From Eucommia ulmoides (taxonomy: Eukaryota; Streptophyta; Magnoliopsida; Garryales; Eucommiaceae), in contig CM028329.1 of the NCBI GenBank assembly GCA_016647705.1, forward strand, positions 13,975,910 to 14,039,909: a stretch of 64,000 nucleotides of DNA, read 5' to 3'. Below the pieces are notes generated by a model, which saw nothing but the letters and a program-made list of their open reading frames with translations, was not told the origin of the DNA and did no database searches. Made by a program: the position numbers and the translations under genes. Below are positions 43,561 to 54,499 of this stretch, in pieces; position 1 is the stretch's first letter, and every line of letters begins with the position of its first letter.

Positions 43561-44836
43561 TTTTAATAAAGGTAGACCATGTAAAATACTATTACTAGAC
43601 AAATTTAAAAGTAATTCCATACTAGTATGCCCAAGTCTTCTATGTCATAACCAACTGTTCTCAGATAATGCATTCAAACATGATAAATTTTGAGGAGATA
43701 AATTATCAAATGAACATATATAAACATTCATAAATCATGATGCAACAATTAAATTATTCCCACCACCTATGAATTTGAGAACTATCGATTGTAAATCCGA
43801 CATTTTTTTATTTCAATTCATTATTTTCATATTTGAATTTTTATCACTTGCTTATTAAGTGTGTTAATTGTACTTTGTAAGGCGTTAATTTTAGAACATC
43901 GATTTTTATAATCATGTGTTAGTTCTTGATAAATATCAAATAAATCTTTGAAAATCTAAAGGACAAGAACTAGAAATTTTTGTGATAATTGAAGCATTCC
44001 ACATTACTCATGTTGAAATTTTCCTTTCCCCGAAATGTTCGTCGAGTAATTTTTCAGAATTGTTTTGTGAGAAGCGCCACATCCTTTTTCTTACTCACTG
44101 TCAAGACTGATATCATCACTATCATCATCTTCCTTATTTTTCTAAACTTTCAATGCCAAGAACTTCTTTTTTATATTTTATATTTTATCCTCATATCCTC
44201 GTATAGTCGTCCCATGTATCATTAGGTGGCCAATGACTTATCAATATTGTAGACTGTGAGATCTTTAGCTTCCTCTATCGCAGTTACTTTTGGCTCCCAT
44301 ACTTTAGTCAATAACCTCAAAAAATTTTGTACTTTGTCCTCCATGGTATAAGGCCTTCCAAGTTGAATGAGATTGTTGCAAATATTATTGAATCTCATGT
44401 ACATTTCCAGAATTTATTTAGTTTCACCCATTCCGAATAGTTCAAATTGTCGAACTAAGGGATTGATCTTGGATTATTTCACCTTATTTGTCCCTTCATG
44501 TGTGATTTTCAATGTATCCCATATATCTTTTGCTGATCCACAGCCTCAAACCCTATTATATTCATTTGCATCTAAAGAACAAAATAGAATATTAATAGCT
44601 TAAGAATTAATAGAAAGTTTTTATTTATCAGAGGTTGTCAACTACTCATTTTTCTCAATAACTTCATTCTCCTTAGGAACGAATGGACTGTCCTCCATAG
44701 CTAGCCACACATTATGATTGGTTGCTTGAAGAAAAGAAATTATTATATCCTTCCAAAATGAATAGTTATCACCTGCAAATAAAGGTGGACGGTGCATAGA
44801 CTGCCCCTCACCTAGAATCCATATGAGGTATGCCAT
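43561..44836 (-). pseudogene. gag (UBN2-type) of the Sirevirus
   Basis: The start is MAYLIWILGEGQSMHRPPLF, then AGDNYSFWKD (44642-44836), the conserved N-terminus of Sirevirus gag. The middle is RFNNICNNLIQLGRPYTMED, KVQNFLRLLTKVWEPKVTAI, EEAKDLTVYNI (44222-44404), the gag-polypeptide (UBN2) motif. The zinc-finger and gag-pre-integrase parts to 43561 are too broken to delimit. Confidence 0.83.
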
Positions 44837-44878
44837 GTGATATTTCTTTGCTAGGATTTCAAGCCAAAGTCACTAAAC

Positions 44879-44892
44879 TAGCTCTAGTACTA
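44879..44892 (-). other. Decayed tRNA-Met primer-binding site of the Sirevirus
   Basis: Minus strand TTAGTACTAGAGCT, beside the LTR end CAACA. The consensus is TGGTATCAGAGC; the changes are mostly transitions. Confidence 0.6.
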
Positions 44893-44894
44893 AT

Positions 44895-45240
44895 TGTTGG
44901 CCCAAAGAGCTACATAAAAGGAGAAAGGGGTGAATTGGATAGTTACAAAATTTAAACAATTAATTTCTTTAAACACTTCATATCAAACAATCAATTTCCC
45001 TAAATTATTTATTATCTCAGTCACGCAGCGAATATATGTTTAATACTAAGTGCACACACAAACACAATATAATAGAAAATAAATAATGTAGCACACAACG
45101 ATATATCCTAGTTCGGTCAAGCTAGTCTTACCGACGTCCAATCCCCCAAGCTCTATGGAGATTCGCAATACACTAAACCCCTTTGATCCTTTTACCAGGT
45201 AGGAACAAAAATCTTGACACTGATTCTTTTAAAGGCACAG
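44895..45240 (-). mobile_element. 5' LTR fragment of the Sirevirus
   Basis: TGTTGGCCCAAAGAGC onwards, matching 38467-38830. Cut at 45240 by the insertion of F2; the expected continuation is nowhere to the right of F2. Confidence 0.87.
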
Positions 45241-46585
45241 TGATAGGTGAAATTTATCTATCTATTTCCAAACCGAATTTGATAGTTTTCGAGTATTCTT
45301 GTAATATTTTAATTTATTTTTATTTGTTTTTATTTATTTTTGTTCAAAACAGGGATTAGGAGTGAAAACGGTCGAAAAAAAAGAAAATTGGTGGAAAAAC
45401 GATGAAGTATTAAAGCAGCAGTTTCACCGCTACAGCGGTCAGCCTACTGATGTAGCGGTAAATCAACAAAGATTTCTCTAAATTTTTGATTGCTCACTAC
45501 TGTAGCGGTAAGATCTATCGCTACAGCGGTAAAAAGACAAAAAGCCTACCGACATGCCCACCGCTACAGTGGTCAATGGCTAGCTGTTTTAGATATTTTT
45601 TAGATATTTTATTTTTGTTCCTTTTTGTTCCTAATCCATTCCCACTTCTCTAAGAACATTTTGGGAGTGTTTTTGAGTCTTCTAAAAATTTCTCAACCAA
45701 CTAGACAGGATGAACACAATTGGAGAAGAGAAAACAAGATCGGAGCAGTTTTTACGGACGCTACCTTCAGATAATGGCTATTCTCCCTTGTTTCTCTTTT
45801 TATTATTAACTAGTTTTTGTTGTTTGAACATGTATATATGGATTATTGTTGAATATATGGTTATGGCTAAGAGCTAAACACTGATTATCTATGGGATTGA
45901 TGTAGTTTACTAATATATGTTGTTTGAGTAAATCATGTTTCGTTAACGGTTGTTTATCTTTATTCCATTGTGTTTACCGTTATTTGACCTCCATATTATG
46001 CTTGTTATGATATTGTGGTTGATTTGAGAATACGGGGTTCGACATTCGGGGGAGGTCACCCTGGATTCGGACTAGGGTTTAAACACAACGCGACGATCCG
46101 ATGACCCAGGAGGGTATTAGAAAGTGTGTAATCCGTGAGGTTGAGACGAGACTCATATGACCAAGGGTCGTATAGATGCTCAAGGGAGACTTCTTCATTG
46201 ACGCGAAGTCATATATTCATTCACTTTACAGTCGGGAGAGATAGTGAGTGAGTTTTCGATACCAAGATTGTTAGATAGATTTGAATACCGTTAATGTAAA
46301 CTAGATTGGATCAAACACGTATAATTAAATGAAGTTAACCCATAGATAATCTATTCCCATATAATATATTTAGTATTATAGTTTAATTAATTGTTAATTT
46401 AGTATAGTACATGTTTAAACAAAACCCTATTTTTATTGCCTAAATTAAATTCGGCTATGATAATTGCGGTACTTAGAAACAATTTAATCCAATACCCATG
46501 GATATGAAAACCTTTCTCATTCACTATTCTATAAAACTTTATCCGTACACTTGCGGTGAAAGTAGCGACGCGATATTCCGCTACA
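45241..46585 (+). mobile_element. 5' LTR of F2
   Basis: TGATAGGTGAAATTTATC to TCCGCTACA, 1345 bases. Palindrome array at 45420-45590 (CACCGCTACAGCGGTCA, CTGATGTAGCGGTAA, ACTACTGTAGCGGTAA, ATCGCTACAGCGGTAA, CACCGCTACAGTGGTCA). Arms ACCGC/GCGGT as in F1 but the core is TACA or TGTA. The TATA box is unclear. Confidence 0.92.
45420..45590 (+). promoter_or_regulatory. Palindrome array in F2 LTR
   Basis: Five units with ACCGC and GCGGT arms and a TACA/TGTA core, occurring in both orientations. Confidence 0.82.
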
Positions 46586-46592
46586 AAGTTTT

Positions 46593-46611
46593 TTGCGCTG
46601 TTGCAAGGGAT
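46593..46611 (+). other. tRNA-Asp primer-binding site of F2
   Basis: TTGCGCTGTTGCAAGGGAT, four mismatches to the perfect site of F3, one at its first position being G to T. Confidence 0.78.
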
Positions 46612-46636
46612 TGACTTTTAGATTGTTGTTGATATT

Positions 46637-46710
46637 GTGAGTAACATATTTTTAATTTAGTTATTTATTTTGTTTATAATTTTTGTTTGTAGTTTTATTT
46701 TTCATGCAAG
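46637..46710 (+). other. Possible leader intron of F2
   Basis: GTGAGTAACA at 46637 and a T-rich tract ending CATGCAAG at 46710, just before the gag start (CTTGAAGATGCTAGACCAAC). The acceptor side is kept in F3 (TTGTTCCGCAG before CTTGAAGATGG). The donor is not. Tentative. Confidence 0.25.
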
Positions 46711-46720
46711 GTACTTGAAG

Positions 46721-47300
46721 ATGCTAGACCAACAAGTACTATTACATTTCTTTCAACGAGATTTTGTGTCATTTTATTGTGCTTAGGATCAATACAAGGA
46801 GTTGTTGTTCCGATTCCCAAACAATTGTTTCCCGAGGGAGTGTGAACAACTGAACTCCCTCGATGGATTACTCGCCACAACAAGAAATTGGGCTAAATGA
46901 GAAAACAGTACCACCTCTTTCGACCAACTAACCGCGAACGAAGGCTATGGGTACTGGAAGACATTGCGGAGCTTGATTTTTGGAGTTGGAATTATTCCAC
47001 AAGCTACCAAAGCTTGGGGGTAATTCTATCGTTTCAACGCCATGGATTAACACCCCGGACCAACAAGAGGAGTCTTCCACGACCCTGGAGGAAATGTTTA
47101 CTGAATTTATGGGGAAAGACTCAGGCTTTCTGGGGGAAGACCCAGGCTTTCTGGAGGGAGACGAATGACCGGCTCAACGAGCATGAGGATCGTATTGACA
47201 ATATTGATACGTCCTGCGCTGAAATTGATGCGACCGTAATGTCTATCTAGACACAATTCGGTCAGGTTATCTGCTTTATTGAGGTCGAGTAAAAAATGGT
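46721..47300 (+). pseudogene. gag remnant of F2
   Basis: Read with frame changes and stops: MLDQQVLLHFFQRDFVSFYC, then DQYKELLFRFPNN, LDGLLATTRN, and in other frames the part ending LEEMFTEFMGK and NEHEDRIDNIDTSCAEIDAT. Matches the intact F3 frame from end to end and the Athila-like gag. Contains a small tandem duplication near 47115-47150 (CAGGCTTTCTGGGGGAAGA-like). Confidence 0.75.
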
Positions 47301-47832
47301 GGCACTGAGAGACCACACGCCACATGCATTGAAAGCCACGAGGAAGAACCGGATACGAGCGGGAGGAACTTGGGTGCATTTTATGACGATGATTCCATTA
47401 AGGAGAAAACCCAAGTGTGGATCAAAGATTCTGATTCTTCACCATTATAGATCCACATTGTGATGCTACCACCGATCCAAAATGATAACATCTACAAGGA
47501 TTTGATATGACTCACTTGTTCTCCACCGCATCTAGCACTATTTGTTCAAGCTGCCCAAGCACATGAGACGACACCTAATCGAGTTGAAAGTATGGGCAAT
47601 ACAATACCAAATCTCTCCAGTCTTGAGGGCATTCTGAACCAAGACCCATACACTGTGTTGTATCACACATACTATGGGCGGAAGCTGCTCTTTAACGAGC
47701 CCTTCTTTGTGTCAGGCCGAGGACGTTAAACCAAGCGCTTCTTGGGAAGCAACCCATGTTTCAAAATAATTTAGATCCATCACCGCCGACATCATTCGGA
47801 GGCGAGATTGTCTCACCTCTCAGGTATGTGTT
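47301..47832 (+). mobile_element. F2 gag-to-pol-end junction, hairpin and donor-like motif
   Basis: After gag, a broken region with the conserved end-of-pol motif (GACGTTAAACCAAGCGCTTC at 47728, then TTGGGAAGCAACCC). All of pol is missing. GAGGCGAGA TTG TCTCACCTC (47801-47822) forms a hairpin and is followed by AG/GTATGTG (boundary after 47825). Confidence 0.6.
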
Positions 47833-49320
47833 CTAAACTCTTTTCATCACTACAATGTATGTTAAATATTGAGATCGATGATTGGGTCATTGTGGACACT
47901 GATGGTTTTAAGTTTGGGGCTGATGTGTAATATGCTCGTATGTTTCATGTTTTATTGTTGTTAGTTATATAGTTTAAGTTAATTTATTGTTTAATTGTAT
48001 ACATGCTTGTTTAGTTTAGTTAGTATGTTATTGTTTGTAGCAGTTGTTGTGTGTGTTGAGTTTTGTAGTTCATCTTGGCCATTACCCGATGATGATATTA
48101 TCCTCTAGTTGTTTTTCGAGGTCAGGGGTAATGCCCATTCATGTGTGTTCTGTGTGATTGACGTTTCGTTGTGGTAAACGTTATTATGGATCCTAACATG
48201 CATGAGTACTTAAACTCAATGTACTAACTATCTAATTGATTTGACGCCGATTATCCGTTAGCCAAGTTCACAACAATAGGAATTTTAAAACCCAATTTAG
48301 GGAAAATTCGAGGTGAAATCTTAGGTGAGGTAGTTCAGGAGATATAATTTAAGCATTCCTTTTGATCGCTTGAGCCTTTAAAGCTTACCTTATTATATGT
48401 TTATCCCTTGTTATCCTGTCAAAACTTGTAAGCCATTTCAATTTTGAACACGTAACAAATACCCTGGCCAATTAAAGCTTTTCCAAACCTTTATCGCTAA
48501 ACCTAAGGCACAATTTGAATGAAATCAAGTTAGCATTCGTTTATGCTACTTGAAATAAGCGGTTGGGTTTTGGGCGAACTATTGATTGGTTCGGTATTCG
48601 AGTACTCACTTGTAATTTTTTTATCGTATTTCCACACCCGTCAAATTGTAACAAATCAAGTAAGTTTGGGGGTGTGTTTGTTAACACAAAAAAGAATAAA
48701 TATAGTTTTATTTTTATTTTGTCTTGACAAGTAAGTACTACGTTTTCAAATATAAGTTCAGGGTTGTTTCGAATTGATCTGGGTGGGGTTACAAGTGTGA
48801 TTTAACGAAGCATTGTGCCTCAGGTTTCGTTAAGTTAATAGCGTTAACCAATTTTTATATTCCGAATATACCCTTGGTCATTTTCCAAAAATCGAGCCAA
48901 GTCCTATTGATCTTTTTGAATTTCCAAGCCTATATTAGTGGAGAGTGGAACCCGGTCTGGTACATGAATTTCCTATACCTTTTTGGTTTTAGTCATGAAC
49001 TATGTTGGTGGATAATCCAATCCAGTGTGTGGATGGTTGTATGATTGAGTTTTTGCACACACACTTGAAAAGGATCTAGAATGGTGCTTACTACTATTGA
49101 ATGTTGAAATTCTAGAACACCACATGGTGTATTTTACTCTTGAAATTGATATGATTGGGGGCTGATGAGCTAAAACTTTTCGATCGTTAGATTAATTTCA
49201 AAACTTACACGTTGTTATTTTTCATTTTTAGTAATTAAATTCATTAATAATTGTGGTAGTTTATTTTATTACATAGGTGTTTTGCTTGAGGACTAGCAAA
49301 ATTCCAAGTTTTTGGGTATT
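47833..49320 (+). mobile_element. F2 3' untranslated region
   Basis: No coding frame. Blocks shared with F1 and F3, including ATTCTAGAACACCACATGGT near 49109 and the polypurine-type AAGTTTTTGGGTATT before 49321. Confidence 0.72.
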
Positions 49321-50090
49321 TGATATGTGAAATTTATCTATCTATTTTCAAACTGAATTTAGTAGTTTTCTTGTATTCTTGTAATATTTTAATTGGTTTT
49401 TAATTTTATTTTTGTTCAAAATAGGGGTTAGGAGCAAAAACGGTCGAAAATTGAGGAAATCGGTGGAAAAACGATGAAGTGTTAAAGCAACAATTTCAAC
49501 ACTGTAGTAGTCAGCCCACCGCTATAGCAGTGAAACAACAGAGAGTTCCCTAAGTTTTTGATCGCTCACTGCTACAGCCGTAAGATCTACTACTGCAACG
49601 ATAAAAGGGCAGAAAGCCTACCGAAATACCTACCACTGCAGCGATCAATGGCCAGTTGTTTTTAGATATTTTCTAGATATTTTGTTTTTGTTCCTTTTTG
49701 TTCTTCATCCATTCCTACTTCTCTAAGAAAATTTTGGGAGTGTTTTTGAGTGTTCTAAAAAGCTTTCAACCAACCAAAGAAGAGAAACACAATTGGAAAA
49801 AAGGAAACAAGATCGGAGCGGTTTTTATGAACGCCACCTTCAGATAACGGCTATTCTCCATTGTTTCTCTCTTTATTCTTAACTCATTTTTGTTTTTTTG
49901 AACATGTATATATGGATTTTTGTTGAATATATGGTTATGGCCAAGAGTTAAACACTTATTATCTATGGGATAGATTTAATTTACTAATATATGTTGTTTG
50001 AGTAAATCATGTTTCGTTAACGATTGTTTATATTTATTCGATTATGTTTACCATTCTTTTCCCTCCATAACATGTTTGTTATGATATTGT
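49321..50090 (+). mobile_element. Truncated 3' LTR of F2
   Basis: TGATATGTGAAATTTATC onwards, matching 45241-46013 of the 5' LTR, with the array at 49497-49650 in more decayed form. The match ends at GATATTGT (50090) and chromovirus LTR sequence follows. Confidence 0.9.
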
Positions 50091-51909
50091 CATGCATCTA
50101 TGTGTGTGTGTTTGTGTGTGTGTTGTACGTAAGAGTGTGTATTTGGTCCGGTGGTGTTGCCATTCGACGGTGTGTGTATAGATCGCCGGAGTTGTCGCCG
50201 AAGAGTTAGAGAGAGAGGAAGTGGATATGTTTGTGTAGGTGTGTGGTTGTCTCTGTATGAGTGCTGTGTGTGTGCTGCTGCGATTGTAGGTGGGTGGTCG
50301 GTTGTGGGTTGGCCGACAGAAGGTGGTAAGGAGGAGTAGAAGAGGCCGGCGGCTGCAACGGAACAGCAAACAGAAACGGAAAGCAGAAGTAGGAAATGGG
50401 AAAAAAAAAAAAAAAAAAAAAAAAAAGGAAAAAAAAAAAAAGAATAAAAAATGGGAAATTTGCAGAAACCACCCCAGGAAAATCTAAAACCGATCACGTG
50501 GTCGCCAAACGATTTGGAAACAGGTGAAATTTCAAACGATTAATTAATTTTAATTACGTGGTACATAAAATAGTAACGATTCGGAATATAGGGTCTGCAT
50601 TGCATGATTAGGATGTTTTAGATAAGATATTAATTTAGGCTTTGTTACTATTAGGTTCGCAGGCACTGGTGTCCCAATAGAGTGTGGTCAGTGAAGATTT
50701 TGGAGAGCGGATAACGAGGTGAGTGTACTATCTTCTTGCCAAACTATTTCTCTATGTAAATATATATATATGATGAAATATGTGATTATTTAAACTGTAT
50801 GAATTTATAAATGATATGGATCAAGTACGATTTGAGTGAGTTGGTAAACTAGACTTTCGGGAAATTTCGATAATTTTCAAAAAGAAGTTGAAAATAAATT
50901 TTTGTTGGGTTTGGTGAAGATAGACGGTGTTTTTAAAAGAGAATAGAAAACATTTGTTTTTCTACAAATGCCTGGTTTTTCTTAAAATAAAGGGTGGAAA
51001 AGTTGGTTTTGAGGAAAAGAGATAGACGTGGTGATTTGACGATGTTGAGTAGACGATATTTATTGAGTTGTGATTCGATGATGTTGTATTTGATTTTGAC
51101 GATGCCATGGTTGTTCTCCCCAAAAGGGATGTGGATTATATTTATCCCCGTAAGGGGTATGGATTCTTCCATGGGATGTGGATAGTTCTCCCCGTAAGGG
51201 GTATGGATTATATTTCTCCCCAACAGAGGTATGGATATTTCATAGGAAGGCATTCCTACGGATGTTACGGTACCGTTGCAACTCCCAATCGTAAGGTTAA
51301 AACGATCACTATGGTTAGCCAGTGTGTGTGTTGTGGTAGAGTGGTGGTTTGTGATGTGTGTTTGAAATGTGGTGTTTTGTTTATATTGGGTAATTTATTA
51401 TTTATTATGGTGATTGGTATGATTTTATACTAGATAGATTTGGATGAAACGTATACTTATTGGTTTATTTTCCCTGCTTATATTATGGAGAATTTTACTA
51501 GTTAAGCGTTGTTTACATACTTACGCTTGATCCATTTAGATGTTATAGAATGATTTATTATTACAAAATATTTTTACTAAGAAGACAGTACACTCGCAGG
51601 TAAAATAGATAGGAGTCGGTCGGTCCCCTACTGGCACTAGATAGAGTTATGCGGGTCATGCGATAGAGTCATTTGAGAGAAATTTTGAGGTGAGGTGTCA
51701 GAGATGAATCTAAGTGAGATTCATGGGATTCGAATTTTGGTTATTCTTATATTTTGGACAGTGTGTCCTTATCAGTTGGAATTATGTATATGATGTACAT
51801 ATCATTTGTTTGTATATTATCATTATTGTGGTTGTCTAGTCAGTTAGGTAATGTCATGTCGACGTCATACAGGCCCCAAGGTGACAGGAGTCTGGGGTCG
51901 GGTGGGACA
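50091..51909 (+). mobile_element. 5' LTR remnant of the chromovirus
   Basis: Aligns with 57027-58835 of the 3' LTR; the first about 990 bases are missing. It ends GGGTGGGACA. Compared with the 3' copy it has a shorter TA microsatellite near 50758. Confidence 0.9.
51100..51245 (+). repeat. Hairpin-forming tandem repeat in chromovirus LTR
   Basis: Four units of about 33 bases with TTCTCCCCGTAAGGGGTATG or a variant, then GATTATAT. CCCC-GTAA-GGGG can fold into a short hairpin. The copy in the 3' LTR is at 58045-58180. Confidence 0.82.
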
Positions 51910-51913
51910 ATTT

Positions 51914-51930
51914 TGGTATTAGAACCTAGG
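51914..51930 (+). other. tRNA-iMet primer-binding site of the chromovirus
   Basis: TGGTATTAGAACCTAGG against TGGTATCAGAGCC; the two mismatches are C-to-T and G-to-A. Confidence 0.83.
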
Positions 51931-52620
51931 TTATAGGTTCTATAGACTTGCCAGTGGTTGTGACAATAGAGGATCATGAGATAGGAAGACGTGTCAGTCG
52001 TCTAGTCAGTAGGGGACTTTGAGATAGGGTGTCGATAGATGGTGTCGAGCTAGTGGTGGACCATAAGATAGGGTGACGATAGGTGGGTTCGGCACGTGAG
52101 TGATAGTTATTGCATTGCATTAGATAATATATTGACACCGTGCATGATTAATTGTCTTGTTAGCAATTAGTGGGTGCAACGAAGTGTGATACTACTTGTT
52201 GGTGGATTGGGTGGTGGTTGGTAGTGGTAATGGGTAGATCGCGATTGTGGGGGAACCAGTGGTTGGGAATATTAAATTATAACTGATAAGTAATTCTATT
52301 CGTAGTATTTGACATTGGGATTCCCTATCAGTAGCACGTAATATTTTTTTATTGTTGTTGAACCAACAGTATGGTAGAGCATACTTATTTTGTCCAATGT
52401 TAAGTTATTCATTGAACTGAAAGGGTTGACAACACTTTATTTATGCAATGACACGACACACTGCGCTACTATTTGAGATACGCGGATTCTATAAAAAATG
52501 TGAGGGTGTAATCTTGATTTTAGTAGAGAGGGCAGAAAGTGACGACCATTCGGCGGTATGAAATAAAAATTTGATGTAAAAATAAAAAGAAAATTAAAAA
52601 GTTATACGAAATGGGTAAAT
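51931..52620 (+). mobile_element. Chromovirus 5' internal region, gag not recognisable
   Basis: Too short for a leader plus a full gag (about 1 kb or more is usual). I see 'agatagggtgtcgatag'-type repeats near 52030-52080 but no capsid motif or zinc knuckle. gag is either deleted or decayed beyond reading. Confidence 0.5.
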
Positions 52621-52679
52621 GGAGTGAAAATTTATAGAGAATGAGGTGTAAGAAGTAGCCGAGAACCACGAGCCCGTAG

Positions 52680-52950
52680 TAATAGTAAGTGCGTATAAAT
52701 ATAGTTCATTTCGTATTAGTGATAGGAAATTATCGATAGATCTATTACCCTTGAATACTTACGATCTTGATGTAATACTAGATATAGAATTGCGGTTCGG
52801 CTGTCATGCCACGGTGAATTTTTTTAAGAAGAAAGTGATATTTCGAATCTAAGGCGAGCCAGAACTTGTATTCTTGGGAGACATAATTATCACTCCTGTC
52901 ATTTTGATTTTAGCCTTAGAAGTCAGGAGACTATTGAAGAAATGATGTCA
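52680..52950 (+). pseudogene. Protease remnant of the chromovirus
   Basis: YDLDVILDIELRFGCHATVN, FFKKKVIFRI, a stop, GEPELVFLGD: the second half of the pepsin-like domain, where the family has a V.LGMDWL box. The catalytic Asp motif upstream is not visible. Confidence 0.7.
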
Positions 52951-52954
52951 GGGA

Positions 52955-53985
52955 TACCTCGTGCACGTGATTGACGCCGGTCAGAAAGAAATTCAGACAG
53001 CGGATATTTCAGTGGTCAGAGATTTTCCCGACGTATTTTCCAGAAGAATGGCCAGGGTTGTCAGCAGATAGGGGGATAGAAGTCATTATCAAGTTGCTTC
53101 CAGAACTGCTCATATATCTATTATCCCTTATCATATGGCGCCTACCGAGCTGGAAGAATTGAAAGTGCCGTTGCAAGATTTTGTTGTAAGATTTATTAGA
53201 TTGTAGATTTATCAAACCTAACGTCTCCCCAGGGGCAGCCTCAGTTTGTTCGTGAAGAAGAAGGATGGCACGTTCAGAATATGTATCGACTATTGGCAGC
53301 TGAATAGGGTGACCGTCCGTAATAAATATCCATTACCTAGGATTAATGACCTATTGATCATTTCTAGAAGGCTAAAGTGTTTTCCAAGATAGATCTTCAA
53401 TCGGGGTATCACCAATTGAAAGTCAGAGACAATGATGTGGCGAGAATGGCGTCCCGTACGTGATATGAACACTATGAATTCTTGGTTATGCCCTTCGGAT
53501 TGACAAATGCTCCTGCTGCCTTCATGGACTTGATGAATCGGGTCTTCCAACTTTATTTGGATTAATTTATTATCATATTCATTGACGATATATTGATCTA
53601 TTCTCAAAGCAGAGACGAGCATGCATAACATTTTCAAATCGTGTTGCAGGCGTGGCGGGAGAAGGGGCTATATGTGAAGTACAGTAAATACGAATTTTGG
53701 TTAGATTATGTAGTATTTTTGGGGTATATTATTTTAGGAAACGGTATTCAGGTGAACCCAAAGGAAGTTGAAGCTGTTATTCAGTGAGAAAGACCAGAAA
53801 ATGTGACTGAAATTCAAAACTTTTTAGGATTGGTGGGTTAATCTCAACGGTTTAAGCAGGGATTTTCTATTATAACTATCCGTTGACTCGTTTGACCTAC
53901 AAGGAATCCAAATTCGAGTAGACTGATAAAAGAGAATAGAGTTTCCAAGAGTTGAAGAGTAGATTGATATCGACACCAATACTAT
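52955..53985 (+). pseudogene. Reverse transcriptase of the chromovirus
   Basis: VVRDFPDVFPEEWPGLSADR at the start, then [14 protein letters not shown]-like, RICIDY-like, [15 protein letters not shown]-like and [20 protein letters not shown] segments, and FIDDILIYS (53577-53603) with the catalytic FIDD box intact. A stop lies five codons before that box, and there are several more plus frameshifts. VFLGYIILGNGIQVNPKEVE and FLGLVG mark the thumb. Confidence 0.88.
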
Positions 53986-53989
53986 TACT

Positions 53990-54370
53990 CCCAACAGAAA
54001 GGGTGGTTTTGTGATTTATAGTGATATGTCCCATCAAGGGCTAGGATGTGTTCTGATGCAGCATGGTCACGTAATCGCATGTGTATCGCGGCAATTGAAG
54101 AATCATGAGCGTAATTGCCCAACGCACGATTTGGAGTTGGCAACAATTGTGTTCGCCTTGAAGAATTGGCGGCACTAATTGTATGGCGAAACGTGTGAAA
54201 TATACACTGATCATCAGAGTTTAAAATACCTATTTACTCAGAAGGAGTTAAATTTGAGGCAAAGGCGTTAAATAGAATTGATTAAAGATTATGATTGCAA
54301 TATCCACTATCATCTAGCGAAGACTAACATTGTAGCAGATGGGTTGAGTCGAAAATCAGCGGGTTCGATC
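53990..54370 (+). pseudogene. RNase H of the chromovirus
   Basis: [58 protein letters not shown], a stop, [40 protein letters not shown]: the Asp, Glu and Asp residues of the family are all recognisable (SDMS, DLELA, TDHQ). Two in-frame stops. Confidence 0.88.
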
Positions 54371-54499
54371 GCGCACATTAGAGTCTTTCATACTAATTTG
54401 TACGCTGATTTGAGATCTTTATGAGTTCAGTTGACGGTTGGTCAGACGGCAGCGTTGCTTACGACTTTGACTTTGAAGCCAATGTAGATTGATCATATT

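Larger units (their letters stand above)
38467..45240 (-). mobile_element. Sirevirus (SIRE/Maximus-type copia), minus strand, 5' LTR truncated
   Basis: 3' LTR 38467-about 40901, polypurine tract, then (reading leftwards on the minus strand from 44836) gag, integrase, RT and RNase H, the copia order. The 5' LTR is present only as 44895-45240, because F2 is inserted there and the rest was later deleted. Left flank AATAG (38462-38466) is the candidate target site; the right one is lost. All genes are broken. Confidence 0.88.
45241..50090 (+). mobile_element. F2: non-autonomous Athila-derived element, right end deleted
   Basis: 5' LTR 45241-46585, PBS, gag remnant, 3' UTR, 3' LTR from 49321 that stops matching at about 50090 after 770 bases. 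Left flank CACAG (45236-45240) is the target site; its partner is lost. Confidence 0.9.

Noticed and set aside
50079-50497. Overlapping open frames on both strands near 50100-50500
   Set aside because: Same LTR repeats as at 57080-57420 in the other LTR copy; not genes.
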